Positions 7,608 through 16,352 of a DNA stretch of 64,000 bases are shown piece by piece. Position 1 is the stretch's first letter. Each line of letters starts with the position of its first letter. The notes beneath the pieces were generated by a model, which searched no databases, had not been told where the DNA came from, and saw only the letters and a list, made by a program, of their open reading frames with translations. Source of the DNA: Pirellulaceae bacterium (GTDB lineage Bacteria > Planctomycetota > Planctomycetia > Pirellulales > Pirellulaceae); contig JANQLU010000048.1 of NCBI GenBank assembly GCA_028280445.1, positions 1 through 64,000 on the forward strand, read 5' to 3'. The position numbers and the translations under genes are program-made.

Positions 7608-8348
7608 CTATCGGCGAACCGACATTGCCCGCTCAACTTCGGCCAGTTGCTCGACCGTATTCACGCTGAGTGATTCGATCGGATCGAGTACTGGCAACGC
7701 TCGAACATCTTCGCCTGCCGCCAGCAAGATCGCCGGCAAGTCAGTAATGTAATATTCATTCTGCCGGTTGTCATCCGTTAATTTATCCAAAGCCGACAAC
7801 ATCTTTTGACAATCAAACAAATACGTACTCATGTTGACTTCGTCGATCGCCTTTTGCTCGTCGGTGGCATCTTTCTCCTCCACGATGCCAACAAATTTGC
7901 CCGCTGCGTTCCGTACGATTCGACCGAGGCCATGCGGGTCTTCATGAACCAGAGAGCCAAGGATACATGCGGGGCGAGTCGCCCGGAATTCGTCCAACAA
8001 TTTTTGGAGCGACGACACTTGAAGCATGGGCGAATCGCCAGCGACGATAATCAGGGGCCCGTCAAAATCGGATAACTGTTCACGACACATCATGACGGCG
8101 TGACCCGTGCCGAGTTGTTCGGATTGCATGGCGAATTCGACGTCATCTCGACCCGCCAGGTAGTCTTTGACCAAGTCCGCTTGATAGCCAACGACGACCA
8201 CCGATTTTTCCACACCGACATTTTTCAAAGCTTCGAGAACATAATGCAGCAAGGGCTTTTCACAGACTTCGCACAAGACCTTGGGCAATTCGGATTGCAT
8301 GCGGGTGCCTTTGCCAGCGGCAAGGACAACCGCCATCAAAGATGGCAT
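7608..8348 (-). CDS. GlmU-type sugar nucleotidyltransferase (N-terminal domain only)
   Basis: The 246-residue protein has the NTP-transferase fold with the activation loop LAAGKGTRMQSELPKVL, the QLGTGHAV segment and AGDSPML. These match the uridylyltransferase half of GlmU, which makes UDP-GlcNAc from GlcNAc-1-P. The left-handed beta-helix acetyltransferase half of GlmU is absent, so acetylation must be done elsewhere. The start ATG has GAGGAG upstream. Bacilli keep glmU next to prs and the L25 gene; this neighbourhood preserves that order, which supports the UDP-GlcNAc role over other sugar nucleotides. Confidence 0.85.
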   Translation of the reverse strand: MPSLMAVVLAAGKGTRMQSELPKVLCEVCEKPLLHYVLEALKNVGVEKSVVVVGYQADLVKDYLAGRDDVEFAMQSEQLGTGHAVMMCREQLSDFDGPLIIVAGDSPMLQVSSLQKLLDEFRATRPACILGSLVHEDPHGLGRIVRNAAGKFVGIVEEKDATDEQKAIDEVNMSTYLFDCQKMLSALDKLTDDNRQNEYYITDLPAILLAAGEDVRALPVLDPIESLSVNTVEQLAEVERAMSVRR

Positions 8349-8400
8349 CAGCGGACTCCTCGTATCGAACCATCACACCAAAATTACGCCCGTGAGAAAC

Positions 8401-8461
8401 AAGTAGGGCCGGTTCCCACCGGCCGGTTCGTTGGATTGGCCGGTGGGAACCGGCCCTACTT
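8401..8461. repeat. Perfect 24-bp inverted repeat (GGCCGGTTCCCACCGGCC family)
   Basis: Arms 8401-8424 and 8438-8461 are exact complements with a 13-base loop; each arm also contains an inner palindrome (CCGGTTCCCACCGG). Related, imperfect copies stand at 9374-9426 and 39406-39462. The long hairpin between two minus-strand genes could stop or protect transcripts. Confidence 0.9.
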
Positions 8462-8498
8462 GTTCATATTTAGGCGGGAAATTTTATTGTAGCAACAA

Positions 8499-9188
8499 TC
8501 ACGCAACTCGTCGTGGCGACTCGGCACAGAAACTTACCAAATCAACCAGGCGTTGAAGTCGTGTTCCAACCGCTGGGCAATTGACGTTTCCCGAATCCAC
8601 AGCATCGATTCTTGGGACATGGACCACCGAACCGAAGCCAAGGTTGTTGGCGGCAACCAAATTTTCTTCGCAGCAAGAAACAAATGTAGATTGCGTGATC
8701 GGCGACTGGTCGCACTCCAATTGTTCCAGAAAATGTTGTCGCTGATGATTTGCATTGTCCCAGTCGCAGACGGCAACCAAATCAATCGGTTCATGAAATC
8801 CAATTTGGTTGAGGAATTGCTCAAACGAAACGTTTCCGTTCCACTGAGTCGCAATGCAGACCGACAATCCGGATGCACGTAATTGGCGAGTGACTTTGGT
8901 GGCTTCGGGCAAACCCCGCGTCGACGTAATCAACGCTTGATAGCTGTAGCGGGCGGCGTGAATGAATTCCAACGCCTGTCCAGAATTCAACCCGTGTTGC
9001 TGCAAGTAATCGGACAAGCTTTCCCAGAAATCTGGTGCCGGTTTTTCCGAGTACGGATTGGGGTCAAATGGCCATTGGCTAATATGAATATTCAGTTTGG
9101 CTAACGAGTGGAATAACCAGGTCCGCCACTGAGATAGATCATAAAACAAATCGTGCGCGTCAAAATAAACGGCGCTATACCGTATCAT
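8499..9188 (-). CDS. HAD-superfamily-like protein with degenerate active site
   Basis: The 229-residue product follows the HAD hydrolase plan: a first strand VYFDAHDLFYD, a helical cap, a central RASGLSVCIATQW resembling motif II, and a final ENLVAANNLGFGSV resembling the motif IV region. The nucleophile Asp10 is kept, but the general acid/base two residues later is His12 instead of Asp (DAH in place of DxD), and the last motif has CCEEN where GD...D is expected. Phosphatase activity is therefore doubtful; it may bind a ligand or be a pseudoenzyme. The ATG is preceded by GGAAG. The substrate is unknown. Confidence 0.7.
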   Translation of the reverse strand: MIRYSAVYFDAHDLFYDLSQWRTWLFHSLAKLNIHISQWPFDPNPYSEKPAPDFWESLSDYLQQHGLNSGQALEFIHAARYSYQALITSTRGLPEATKVTRQLRASGLSVCIATQWNGNVSFEQFLNQIGFHEPIDLVAVCDWDNANHQRQHFLEQLECDQSPITQSTFVSCCEENLVAANNLGFGSVVHVPRIDAVDSGNVNCPAVGTRLQRLVDLVSFCAESPRRVA

Positions 9189-9373
9189 TCCAGGTCTTCC
9201 TTTTCCTGCGAACTGACGAGTTAGGGATGATAGCAGCCAGATTTCGATCAGGTCAACAGAAAAATCGATGCAAAATTCGGCTGACTATCTGGTTCGACAG
9301 TGTCCTTAAGAATCTTCGGTAAAAACGAGCCGGTTCTGCACAGAATTGGCAACACCGCGAAAATTCAATTGTT

Positions 9374-9426
9374 GGGCCGGTTCCCACCGGCCGGTTTTGG
9401 CGGAATGCCGGTAGGAACCGGCCGTA
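9374..9426. repeat. Inverted repeat of the GGCCGGTTCCCACCGGCC family
   Basis: An imperfect copy of the element at 8401-8461 lies just downstream of the minus-strand HAD phosphatase gene, within the 248-base gap between the two HAD genes. Nothing else was recognised in that gap. Confidence 0.8.
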
Positions 9427-9436
9427 CATCCAATCG

Positions 9437-10108
9437 CTAGACTAGACGAACAAGTTGCTTGATGATGGGATCGTAAAGGGTGTCTGCGACAAACTCGACA
9501 TGGCTGAAATCCAACCCCACCGTATGGATATTGGGCACGGCGACTGTAACGGCGCCCGAACGAACGGCGGCGGTCGTGCCAGTGATGCTGTCTTCCAGAA
9601 CCAACATCTCATTGGGAGCGATTGCAAAACGCTCGGATGCCAGCAAATAAATTTCCGGTTCCGGTTTACCCCGGACGACGTCTTGAGATGTCAGAACAAA
9701 ATCAAATCTCGGTTTGAGATCAAAACAACCCAACGCCAAATCGGCAAACTGGGGAGCGCTACTGGTGGCTACCGCCATCGGGATCGAAGCCTGTTCCAGA
9801 CTGCCCAATAACTCCGCCAACCCCGGCATCATTTCGATTTGCTGGGGCAGCAGGCGGCCAAACAACTCGTAACTTTCGGATTCGATTTCTTCCACCGAAT
9901 CGTTCAGCCCACAATGATCGATCATGGTGGTCAACGCTTCGTGGCTGCGTAATCCCATCATTTTATGCTTGAGCTCAGCCGTAAATTGGTGTCCCCGTTT
10001 CGAGAGAACAGCCTGTCCGACCAGATCGTATATATCTTCAGTGTTGAACATCAAACCGTCCATGTCGAACACAACGGCTTTTATGGCAGGATTTGTCGAA
10101 GAAGCCAT
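9437..10108 (-). CDS. HAD family phosphatase, beta-phosphoglucomutase-like subfamily
   Basis: The 223-residue protein has an intact HAD active site: FDMDGLMFNTE (nucleophile Asp15, acid/base Asp17), MAVATSSAP (motif II Ser), GKPEPEIYL (motif III Lys) and VLEDSITGTTAAVRSGA (motif IV). The small helical cap between residues 20 and 85 places it with beta-phosphoglucomutases and sugar-phosphate phosphatases such as YniC/GPP-type enzymes. It probably removes phosphate from a sugar phosphate in the cytoplasm; the substrate cannot be read from sequence. It is a single gene with repeat DNA on both sides. Confidence 0.88.
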   Translation of the reverse strand: MASSTNPAIKAVVFDMDGLMFNTEDIYDLVGQAVLSKRGHQFTAELKHKMMGLRSHEALTTMIDHCGLNDSVEEIESESYELFGRLLPQQIEMMPGLAELLGSLEQASIPMAVATSSAPQFADLALGCFDLKPRFDFVLTSQDVVRGKPEPEIYLLASERFAIAPNEMLVLEDSITGTTAAVRSGAVTVAVPNIHTVGLDFSHVEFVADTLYDPIIKQLVRLV

Positions 10109-10212
10109 TTTTTTCCAGTATCAGAGAATTTTCCTGAAAGAATCTATCTGTTACGTCATTCATCGTCGTACGGTAGACCGTGCCAAAAGTGTTGGTGACA
10201 GGGAATCATAAG

Positions 10213-10293
10213 TGCGAAGCGTAAGCAAGGGACTGTGATTACCTTTAAAGTATGACAAAATCCAGTCCCTCGCTCGCGTTTCGGGTTATGATT
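10213..10293. repeat. Inverted repeat of the AAGGGACT/AGTCCCTCGCT family
   Basis: Ends read GCGAAGCGTAAGCAAGGGAC and GTCCCTCGCTCGCGTTTCGG, near-complementary, separated by about 30 bases. The second copy is at 13521-13606 and also ends in CTTCGGGTTATGATT. This one lies upstream of the receptor kinase gene. Confidence 0.8.
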
Positions 10294-10395
10294 TGACCGC
10301 AATACTCGTGACACCATTACTGTCGTACGCCCTGAAGCGCCTGATCAATAACGTTTTATATGTTACGATAGTGACAGTTTCCATTGGCATCGTAC

Positions 10396-12714
10396 ATGGA
10401 CGTTCCTGACAAACGATCGCCAACAGAAAACATTTGTTTATCCCTTGTCGAAATGACCGGCGAACACCAAACCGAATATCAGTCGACCAGCCAAATCTCG
10501 AAAGGGAAAAAGCTGAGTCTCAAACCGACCAAACCTCCAGCGGAGATTGCCGGTTACTCGATTCAAAAACTGCTGGGCAGTGGCGCGTTTGGTGAAGTTT
10601 GGGCAGGTGTAGATCGCAAGACAGGCCGACGTGTCGCCATCAAATTCTATACACGTCGCTCCAGCTTCGATGTGACTTTGCTGTCGAGCGAAGTGGAAAA
10701 GCTCGTGTTTCTGGCAGCCGACCGGTATGTGGTCCAATTGCTCGATGTCGGTTGGGACGCTTCGCCGCCCTACTACGTCATGGATTACATCGAAAACGGT
10801 TCGATCGAAGACGAGCTGACACGTACGAAAGCTTTCGAAGTTGCCCACGCCGTTGAATTGTTTGAGGAAATCGCGGTTGGACTAATGCATTTGCACGGCA
10901 AAGGGATTTTGCACTGTGATTTGAAACCCGGCAACGTCTTGCTCGATCAAGATCTGAAACCGCGGTTGGCCGATTTTGGGCAATCGCGTTTGTCGCACGA
11001 GCAAAGTCCGGCGCTGGGAACGCTGTATTATATGGCTCCTGAGCAGGCTGACCTGGAGGCAGTTCCAGACGCGCGATGGGATGTTTATGCGCTCGGCGCG
11101 CTGTTTTACACCATGTTGACCGGGGCTCCGCCCTATCTCGACGAACAGCTGTCGAGTGAGCTTGAGACGAAAAACAATTTGCCCGAGCGGTTGAAATATT
11201 ATCGCGAGCAAATTGCCAAGGCGGAAAAGCCCAATGAACATCGAAACGTACCCGGCGTCGATCGTGCATTGGCCGAAATCATTGATCGATGTATCGCGGC
11301 CGATCCCAAACGTCGTTTCTCGAGTGTCCAAAGCGTTTTACTGGCGTTGAAACAGCGCGAGGTTGCGCACACGCGACGACCCCTGTTTGTTCTTGGAATT
11401 CTCGGGCCCCTGCTGTTTTTGATGACGGTCGGCGCGTTTGGATACAAACTTTATTCCGATGCGATCCGGGAAACAGATTTGGCTGTCACGTCCAAGGCCA
11501 GTGAAAGCAACGCTTGGGTTGCAAGATTCGCGGCTGCCAGTGCCGGACAACAGATCGACGAATATTTTCAGGCCGTCAATGGCCTGGCCAACAACGAGCC
11601 ATTTCAAGAAGTGTTCGAGAAAGTCATCCGCGACAAAGAATTGGAAGCGATCCGGATGCAAATGGTCGATCCGCACAACAACAAAGATCCGGCTTTGGAA
11701 AAAATTCGGCTCGAACAGTTTGTGCCGAACAAATTGCGGCAACAACTCGAAAAGCCATTGGACGAGATCAACCGTGACCCGAGATACGAGGCGGCGGCAA
11801 GTTGGTTTGTCTGTGATAAATATGGAACACAGATTGCCGCGAAATACGAAGGAGCCGTTGCCAACACGCGCGGAAAAAACTACAGCTATCGAACGTACTA
11901 TACTGGAGAGAAGCAAGATTTAGTCGACCGTGACACCAAACGGTACTTGGTTGAAACAGATCCCGACAAACGCAAACATATCGACAACGTATTCTTGTCC
12001 GCAATTTTTCAATCCACGGCGAACAAGAGTTGGAAAGTTGCGTTTTCCGCCCCGATCATTATCAATGGCCAGTTCGAAGGGATTGTGGCGGTCACCGTCG
12101 AAATGGGAAGTTTCGTTCAATTTGAAAACCACACTGAACACTACGTGATGTTGGTCGACAATCGACCGGGCGAGCATCAAGGTATCATTTTAGAACATCC
12201 CTTGTTCGACGATTTGAAAAAAGACAATCAAACGTTGGATGAACGATTCAGCGGCTATCACTTGGCGCCCAAACAGATCGAAGAGACCAGTTTCAGTTTT
12301 TATGACCCGATTGGCCGGGACCGCGAAGGGGGCGCCTATCGTCATCGCTACATGGCAGCCACGACCGATGTTTCACGAACTCGCATGGGTTGTGAGATCG
12401 GCGAAGATGAAAAATCCAAGGTGGAAACGGGTATGGTGGTCGTCGCGGTCGAAAAATATGATCTGGTCACTGCTCCGGTCAAACAACTCGGCGAACGTCT
12501 GTGGTGGCTTTCTATTGCGGCCCTGTTAACGGTCGCCGTATTGATATTGCTGCTCTGGCTGTTTTTGATTCGTGTCATTCGAAACAATCAACGGCGGCTG
12601 ACGCGATCGTTCACCGGCACTGAATCCAGCAGTTCGATACTGCATACATCGATGATTTCGATGCAACACACGATTGCAGCCAAAGACGACCCTAATTCGC
12701 CAACTACCAGTTAA
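10396..12714 (+). CDS. Membrane receptor Ser/Thr protein kinase with Cache-like sensor
   Basis: The product has 772 residues from the ATG at 10396; a TTG at 10384 is also open. The N-terminal kinase domain spans about 55-320: glycine loop LGSGAFGEVW, VAIK (Lys83), catalytic loop HCDLKPGN (Asp175), DFG (Asp193) and a MAPEQ activation-segment end. The usual HRD is HCD, making it a non-RD kinase. A membrane segment at about 329-353 leads to a roughly 340-residue periplasmic region with a dCache-like pattern (YRTYYTGEK, SAIFQSTANKSWKVAFSAPI, FEGIVAVTVEMGSF). A second membrane segment follows at about 702-728, then a short cytoplasmic tail. It probably senses a small ligand outside and signals inwards. 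The Cache call is by pattern and less certain than the kinase. Confidence 0.88.
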   Translation: MDVPDKRSPTENICLSLVEMTGEHQTEYQSTSQISKGKKLSLKPTKPPAEIAGYSIQKLLGSGAFGEVWAGVDRKTGRRVAIKFYTRRSSFDVTLLSSEVEKLVFLAADRYVVQLLDVGWDASPPYYVMDYIENGSIEDELTRTKAFEVAHAVELFEEIAVGLMHLHGKGILHCDLKPGNVLLDQDLKPRLADFGQSRLSHEQSPALGTLYYMAPEQADLEAVPDARWDVYALGALFYTMLTGAPPYLDEQLSSELETKNNLPERLKYYREQIAKAEKPNEHRNVPGVDRALAEIIDRCIAADPKRRFSSVQSVLLALKQREVAHTRRPLFVLGILGPLLFLMTVGAFGYKLYSDAIRETDLAVTSKASESNAWVARFAAASAGQQIDEYFQAVNGLANNEPFQEVFEKVIRDKELEAIRMQMVDPHNNKDPALEKIRLEQFVPNKLRQQLEKPLDEINRDPRYEAAASWFVCDKYGTQIAAKYEGAVANTRGKNYSYRTYYTGEKQDLVDRDTKRYLVETDPDKRKHIDNVFLSAIFQSTANKSWKVAFSAPIIINGQFEGIVAVTVEMGSFVQFENHTEHYVMLVDNRPGEHQGIILEHPLFDDLKKDNQTLDERFSGYHLAPKQIEETSFSFYDPIGRDREGGAYRHRYMAATTDVSRTRMGCEIGEDEKSKVETGMVVVAVEKYDLVTAPVKQLGERLWWLSIAALLTVAVLILLLWLFLIRVIRNNQRRLTRSFTGTESSSSILHTSMISMQHTIAAKDDPNSPTTS

Positions 12715-12748
12715 TCTCACGACCAATTTTCGTTGGAATCATTTTTCG

Positions 12749-13456
12749 ATGTCTCAATCGATTGCAAAACTCATCGACCACGCTTTGCTTCATCCCACCA
12801 TGACCGATGAACAAATTCGGGCAGGCTGTGAATTAGCCAGGAATCTGGAGGTTGCAACCGTTTGTGTAAAACCTTATGCCGTCCCGTTGGCCGCCAGCCT
12901 GTTAGCGGGTTGCGACGTCGGCGTGGGAACGGTGATCGGTTTTCCACATGGTTCTCATCCGACCGACGCCAAAATTGCTGAAGCCCAATGGGCGATTCAA
13001 AATGGAGCCAGCGAATTGGACATGGTTGTCAACGTTGGCAAAGTCCTGCAAGCCGATTGGGATTTTGTCCAACAAGACATTGCTGCGGTCGTCGATGTTG
13101 GCCACAACAATGAAACGTTGGTCAAAGTTATTTTTGAAACGGATTACGTCACCGATCGCGACGCCAAAGTGAAACTTTGCGAAATATGTTGTGAGGTTGG
13201 CGCGGATTGGGTCAAAACGTCGACCGGGTTTGGGTTTACCAAAGGGGCTCAGGGCTACAGCTATGTTGGTGCGACGGTCGAAGATGTCGAATTGATGATC
13301 GACGTTTGCGCCGGCCGTTGTCAGGTCAAGGCGTCCGGTGGCATTCGAAGCTATGACGACGCGGTCAAATTCCGTGATCTCGGTTGCTCGCGATTGGGAA
13401 CCAGTGCTTCGCAGGCCATTGTTGCCGGGCAGGGAAGTGACGCGACAAGTTACTGA
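12749..13456 (+). CDS. deoC: Deoxyribose-phosphate aldolase
   Basis: DeoC splits 2-deoxyribose 5-phosphate into glyceraldehyde 3-phosphate and acetaldehyde in deoxynucleoside breakdown. The product has 235 residues from the ATG at 12749 (MSQSIAKLIDHALL); the frame is open further upstream, but that stretch does not fit the family. Key segments are IDHALLHP, VCVKPYAV, GTVIGFPHG, ELDMVVNVG, the Schiff-base lysine in WVKTSTGFG (Lys156) and VKASGGIR. It starts 34 bases after the kinase gene. No other deoxynucleoside genes are nearby. Confidence 0.96.
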   Translation: MSQSIAKLIDHALLHPTMTDEQIRAGCELARNLEVATVCVKPYAVPLAASLLAGCDVGVGTVIGFPHGSHPTDAKIAEAQWAIQNGASELDMVVNVGKVLQADWDFVQQDIAAVVDVGHNNETLVKVIFETDYVTDRDAKVKLCEICCEVGADWVKTSTGFGFTKGAQGYSYVGATVEDVELMIDVCAGRCQVKASGGIRSYDDAVKFRDLGCSRLGTSASQAIVAGQGSDATSY

Positions 13457-13520
13457 TCTGGCCGGTTACTGAATTCAGTTCTGCGTAGCCGCTTGCTAGG
13501 ATTTCGCATTAAACAAAAAT

Positions 13521-13606
13521 CGCAAGCGCGAAACGTGAGTGAGGGACTACGTTTTACCGCACATCAGTGTGGTTGTGGTCCCTCGCTCACGCTTCGGGTT
13601 ATGATT
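13521..13606. repeat. Inverted repeat of the AGGGACT/GGTCCCTCGCT family
   Basis: This second copy of the family has ends CGCAAGCGCGAAACGTGAGT and GTCCCTCGCTCACGCTTCGG. It lies between the convergent deoC and DUF4349 genes, where a bidirectional terminator would be expected. Confidence 0.8.
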
Positions 13607-13654
13607 GTAGGAAGTCGTTGGCTCAACTGGAGTTACAATTCCAGAAGCAAAATC

Positions 13655-14536
13655 CTATTGCGCTTTTCGCCGTCGTTTTTTTGCGACAAAGTACGAAGGT
13701 ACGATAATCAATGTCAATGGAACAGCCAAAACGATGAGCCAAGGTGCTGCTCCGACAAACCAGATTGCAAACCCTTGTGCGGCGTTCGAGACATTGTCGG
13801 TCGAGTTTGACCAGGCCGCAGAAATCTGGTTGTCGAAGTCGGGAGTTTGTGGAGGAACATAGTCTCGTTCTTCGCGACAGTAAATTTTGATGGACGTCAA
13901 TTCAACTCGATTTTTCAAGACTCGCAAGCGTCCTTCCATTCGCTCGATTTCACTGCGAATGCGTTCGAGCTCTTTTTCCAGCGAGATGACCTGTTGGATT
14001 TGGTTGTCCTCACGTTCCAATAATCTCAAAACGCGAGTTTCCAGTTGTTTTTTACTTTTGATTCGCGCTTCGAGATCGACATACTCTTCCGTCACGTCGC
14101 GGCTGTCTTTATTGGCGACTTCGGGGATGCCAATATCCTGGACGGCTTCGAAAAAATCGCGAAATTCACTTGCCGGAATACGGACGGCCCATTGACCGTA
14201 ACGTTGATCATGTTGTTGACTCTGGACCGTGCTCGATGAAATAAATCCGCTGTGTTGCTCAACCAGATCGGCGATTTCCTGGTCAACACCATCAAAATTT
14301 TTGACCACCAATCGGATATCTCCGGTGTAGATGATTTTCCGCAAACTTGGGACGCGCAAGGGGGTCGAAGTGGAATTGGAACTCGTAAATTTTTCGTTGT
14401 TGTACGAACTCGATTCAGCTTTCGACTCATAGGCATCTTGGGCGACGGCTCGATCAAAGCTGCTTTGTTGTTTGGCGCAGCCGGTGATGAAAAGTGTTAC
14501 CAGTCCAATTGCGCAGATCCAACGTCCGGAGTTCAT
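13655..14536 (-). CDS. DUF4349-domain lipoprotein
   Basis: The 293-residue product starts with a lipoprotein signal (lipobox ITGC, Cys about residue 20). A domain with IYTGDIRLVVKNFDGV and WAVRIPASEF follows, the pattern of DUF4349. About residues 145-215 form a heptad-rich coiled coil (KKQLETRVLRLL ... EKELERIRSEIERMEGRL), and a C-terminal membrane segment follows at about 263-285 with a basic end (KKRRRK). It is probably anchored in the envelope at both ends. DUF4349 proteins have no defined biochemical role; a link to envelope sensing is only a guess. Transcribed alone, convergent with deoC. Confidence 0.85.
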   Translation of the reverse strand: MNSGRWICAIGLVTLFITGCAKQQSSFDRAVAQDAYESKAESSSYNNEKFTSSNSTSTPLRVPSLRKIIYTGDIRLVVKNFDGVDQEIADLVEQHSGFISSSTVQSQQHDQRYGQWAVRIPASEFRDFFEAVQDIGIPEVANKDSRDVTEEYVDLEARIKSKKQLETRVLRLLEREDNQIQQVISLEKELERIRSEIERMEGRLRVLKNRVELTSIKIYCREERDYVPPQTPDFDNQISAAWSNSTDNVSNAAQGFAIWFVGAAPWLIVLAVPLTLIIVPSYFVAKKRRRKAQ

Positions 14537-14788
14537 ATCAACAGCTCCACCTATTTTTTCGAGATGTTATTTTTAGTGACCCTTGTTGCTCAAAAAAAAT
14601 TCCATCGAACGAGCGACAAATTTAAAACGTCGAAATTCGGTTTTTATTAGGGAGTTGTTTCTGAATTGACGTAATCGGGTTGATGCCGCTCAAAACTGCT
14701 TCACACGAAAACCGATTTTGGATTAAACTGTACGTGAATTTTCGCCCTGAATGTTTTTCTTTTTTAACCAGTTTTTGGGAAACGAATC

Positions 14789-16231
14789 ATGAATTTCAAT
14801 CGTCGAGATTTTGTTGCAGGCGGAATTGGGGCCACGACGGCACTTTCGTTCGGACCATCACTGGATGCGAAAGTGCTTGGGGCGAACGAACAGTTGCGAG
14901 TTGCTGTCATTGGATTCGGAGGCCGTGGACGAGCGTTAATCAATTGCGTCAAGCGCGCCAAAAATGCAAAACTGGTGGCGCTATGTGACGCCGATGATAA
15001 AATCCTGAAAAAACAGGATGCCAAAGATCAATCGCTGTTTCGTACACAAAATTTTCGTGAAATCCTCGATCGCAAAGATATCGATGCGATCGCTTCGGCG
15101 ACGCCAAACCACTGGCATTCTTTACTAACCATCCTTGCCGTGCAGGCGGGCAAGCACGTGTATATCGAGAAACCGATTTCGCACAACATGCTGGAAAGTC
15201 AGGAGGTTGTCAAAGCCGCCAGAAAATACAAGCGGATTGTGCAATGCGGATTTCAAAATCGATCGGACACTGGCTTGATCCCGTTTTATCAAAAACTGAA
15301 AGCGGGCGATTATGGCAAAGTGTTGTTTGTACACGGTACATGCCATCGGTCGCGCAATTCGATTGGCAAACTCGAAAAACCGCTGACTGTTCCAAAACAC
15401 ATTGACTACAATTTTTGGCTCGGACCAGCTGCTAAACAACCGATTATGCGACCCCGTTTCCATTACGATTGGCATTGGGATTTTAATACCGGTAACGGAG
15501 ATGTTGGTAACCAAGGGCCTCACGAATGGGATTTGATGAATTGGGCGCTGGGTGACCCCGATGATTTGCCGTCCGAGATGATCGCCGCAGGCAATCGTTT
15601 TGGTTGGAACGATGCAGGAAATACTCCCAACATCATGGCCTGTGCCGGGATATCCAACGGCATCCCGTTTTGCTTCGAAGTCATGGATCTCAAAGGTGGT
15701 CGCCGTGCGCCTTACAATCGTGGAGTCGGAGTGATCATCAAAACCGAACGGGGAGTGTTTGTTGGCGGTCGCGGTGGCGGACAATTTCGATTTTCCGACG
15801 GCAAGCAGGAAAGATTCCGTCGAACGGGCGGACAAGGCGATGGCACGCAGAGCCACATGGAAAATTTTGTCCAGGCGATTCAGGAAAACAATCGCAAAAT
15901 CCAAAGATCTGAATGTGCCGTTGCCGCAAATTCAGCAGCCATGTCACACATGGCAAATCTGTCGTATCAACTTGCTGCGAAAGCCAAAATTGATCAGGTC
16001 GAAAATTCGTTTGACGACAACGTCAATCAACGCGACATGATCGGACGCCTCCGTGATTCGACTTGGTTATTTGCCGCCAGCAAAGGTGGAGCACCACAAG
16101 AGCCGTGGATGTTGGGGCCAAAGCTGTCGTACGACAATAAGTCCAAGAAGTTTACGGGGGATAACGCGAATAAAGCGAACGCATTGATCGGTCGCGAATA
16201 TCGCAAGGGTTTTGAGTTGCCCAAAAGTTAG
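14789..16231 (+). CDS. Exported Gfo/Idh/MocA-family oxidoreductase
   Basis: The 480-residue product begins with a twin-arginine signal (NRRDFVAGGIGATTA), so it is exported folded with its cofactor. The Rossmann domain has VAVIGFGGRGRAL and ends in ALCDADD; the catalytic lysine is in the EKPISHN motif, and the WHWDFNTGNGDVGNQGPHEWDL stretch is typical of the large planctomycete subfamily. Members use NAD(P) on sugars, inositols or glycoside derivatives. Planctomycetes carry many such paralogues, thought to act on complex polysaccharide products. The substrate is unknown. It is monocistronic, followed by a repeat. Confidence 0.93.
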   Translation: MNFNRRDFVAGGIGATTALSFGPSLDAKVLGANEQLRVAVIGFGGRGRALINCVKRAKNAKLVALCDADDKILKKQDAKDQSLFRTQNFREILDRKDIDAIASATPNHWHSLLTILAVQAGKHVYIEKPISHNMLESQEVVKAARKYKRIVQCGFQNRSDTGLIPFYQKLKAGDYGKVLFVHGTCHRSRNSIGKLEKPLTVPKHIDYNFWLGPAAKQPIMRPRFHYDWHWDFNTGNGDVGNQGPHEWDLMNWALGDPDDLPSEMIAAGNRFGWNDAGNTPNIMACAGISNGIPFCFEVMDLKGGRRAPYNRGVGVIIKTERGVFVGGRGGGQFRFSDGKQERFRRTGGQGDGTQSHMENFVQAIQENNRKIQRSECAVAANSAAMSHMANLSYQLAAKAKIDQVENSFDDNVNQRDMIGRLRDSTWLFAASKGGAPQEPWMLGPKLSYDNKSKKFTGDNANKANALIGREYRKGFELPKS

Positions 16232-16244
16232 CGGGAATTTGCGC

Positions 16245-16332
16245 GGGAGGGCGAGGCTCCTGCCGAGCCGTATTGAGACGAGACGAGCTTTCATCCATGG
16301 GTAGACCACACGTGAGCGGCAAGGCGCTCACA
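16245..16332. repeat. Half-copy of the GAGGCTCCTGCCGAGCC repeat plus GTGAGCGG element
   Basis: GGGAGGGCGAGGCTCCTGCC at 16245 is the left arm of the family seen complete at 27322-27427, 36661-36753 and 45704-45818. Here the right arm is replaced by CGTGAGCGGCAAGGCGCTCA. It lies between convergent genes. Confidence 0.8.
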
Positions 16333-16352
16333 AATTACCCCTCTTCCAAAAT

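Noticed and set aside
11338-11916. 192-codon antisense frame inside the receptor kinase
   Set aside because: Shadow of the kinase gene; no start signal and no domain.
15125-15904. 259-codon open frame antisense to the Gfo/Idh/MocA gene
   Set aside because: It lies wholly inside a well-supported gene in the opposite strand, has no ribosome binding site and no recognisable domain; long antisense frames are a by-product of the codon usage here.
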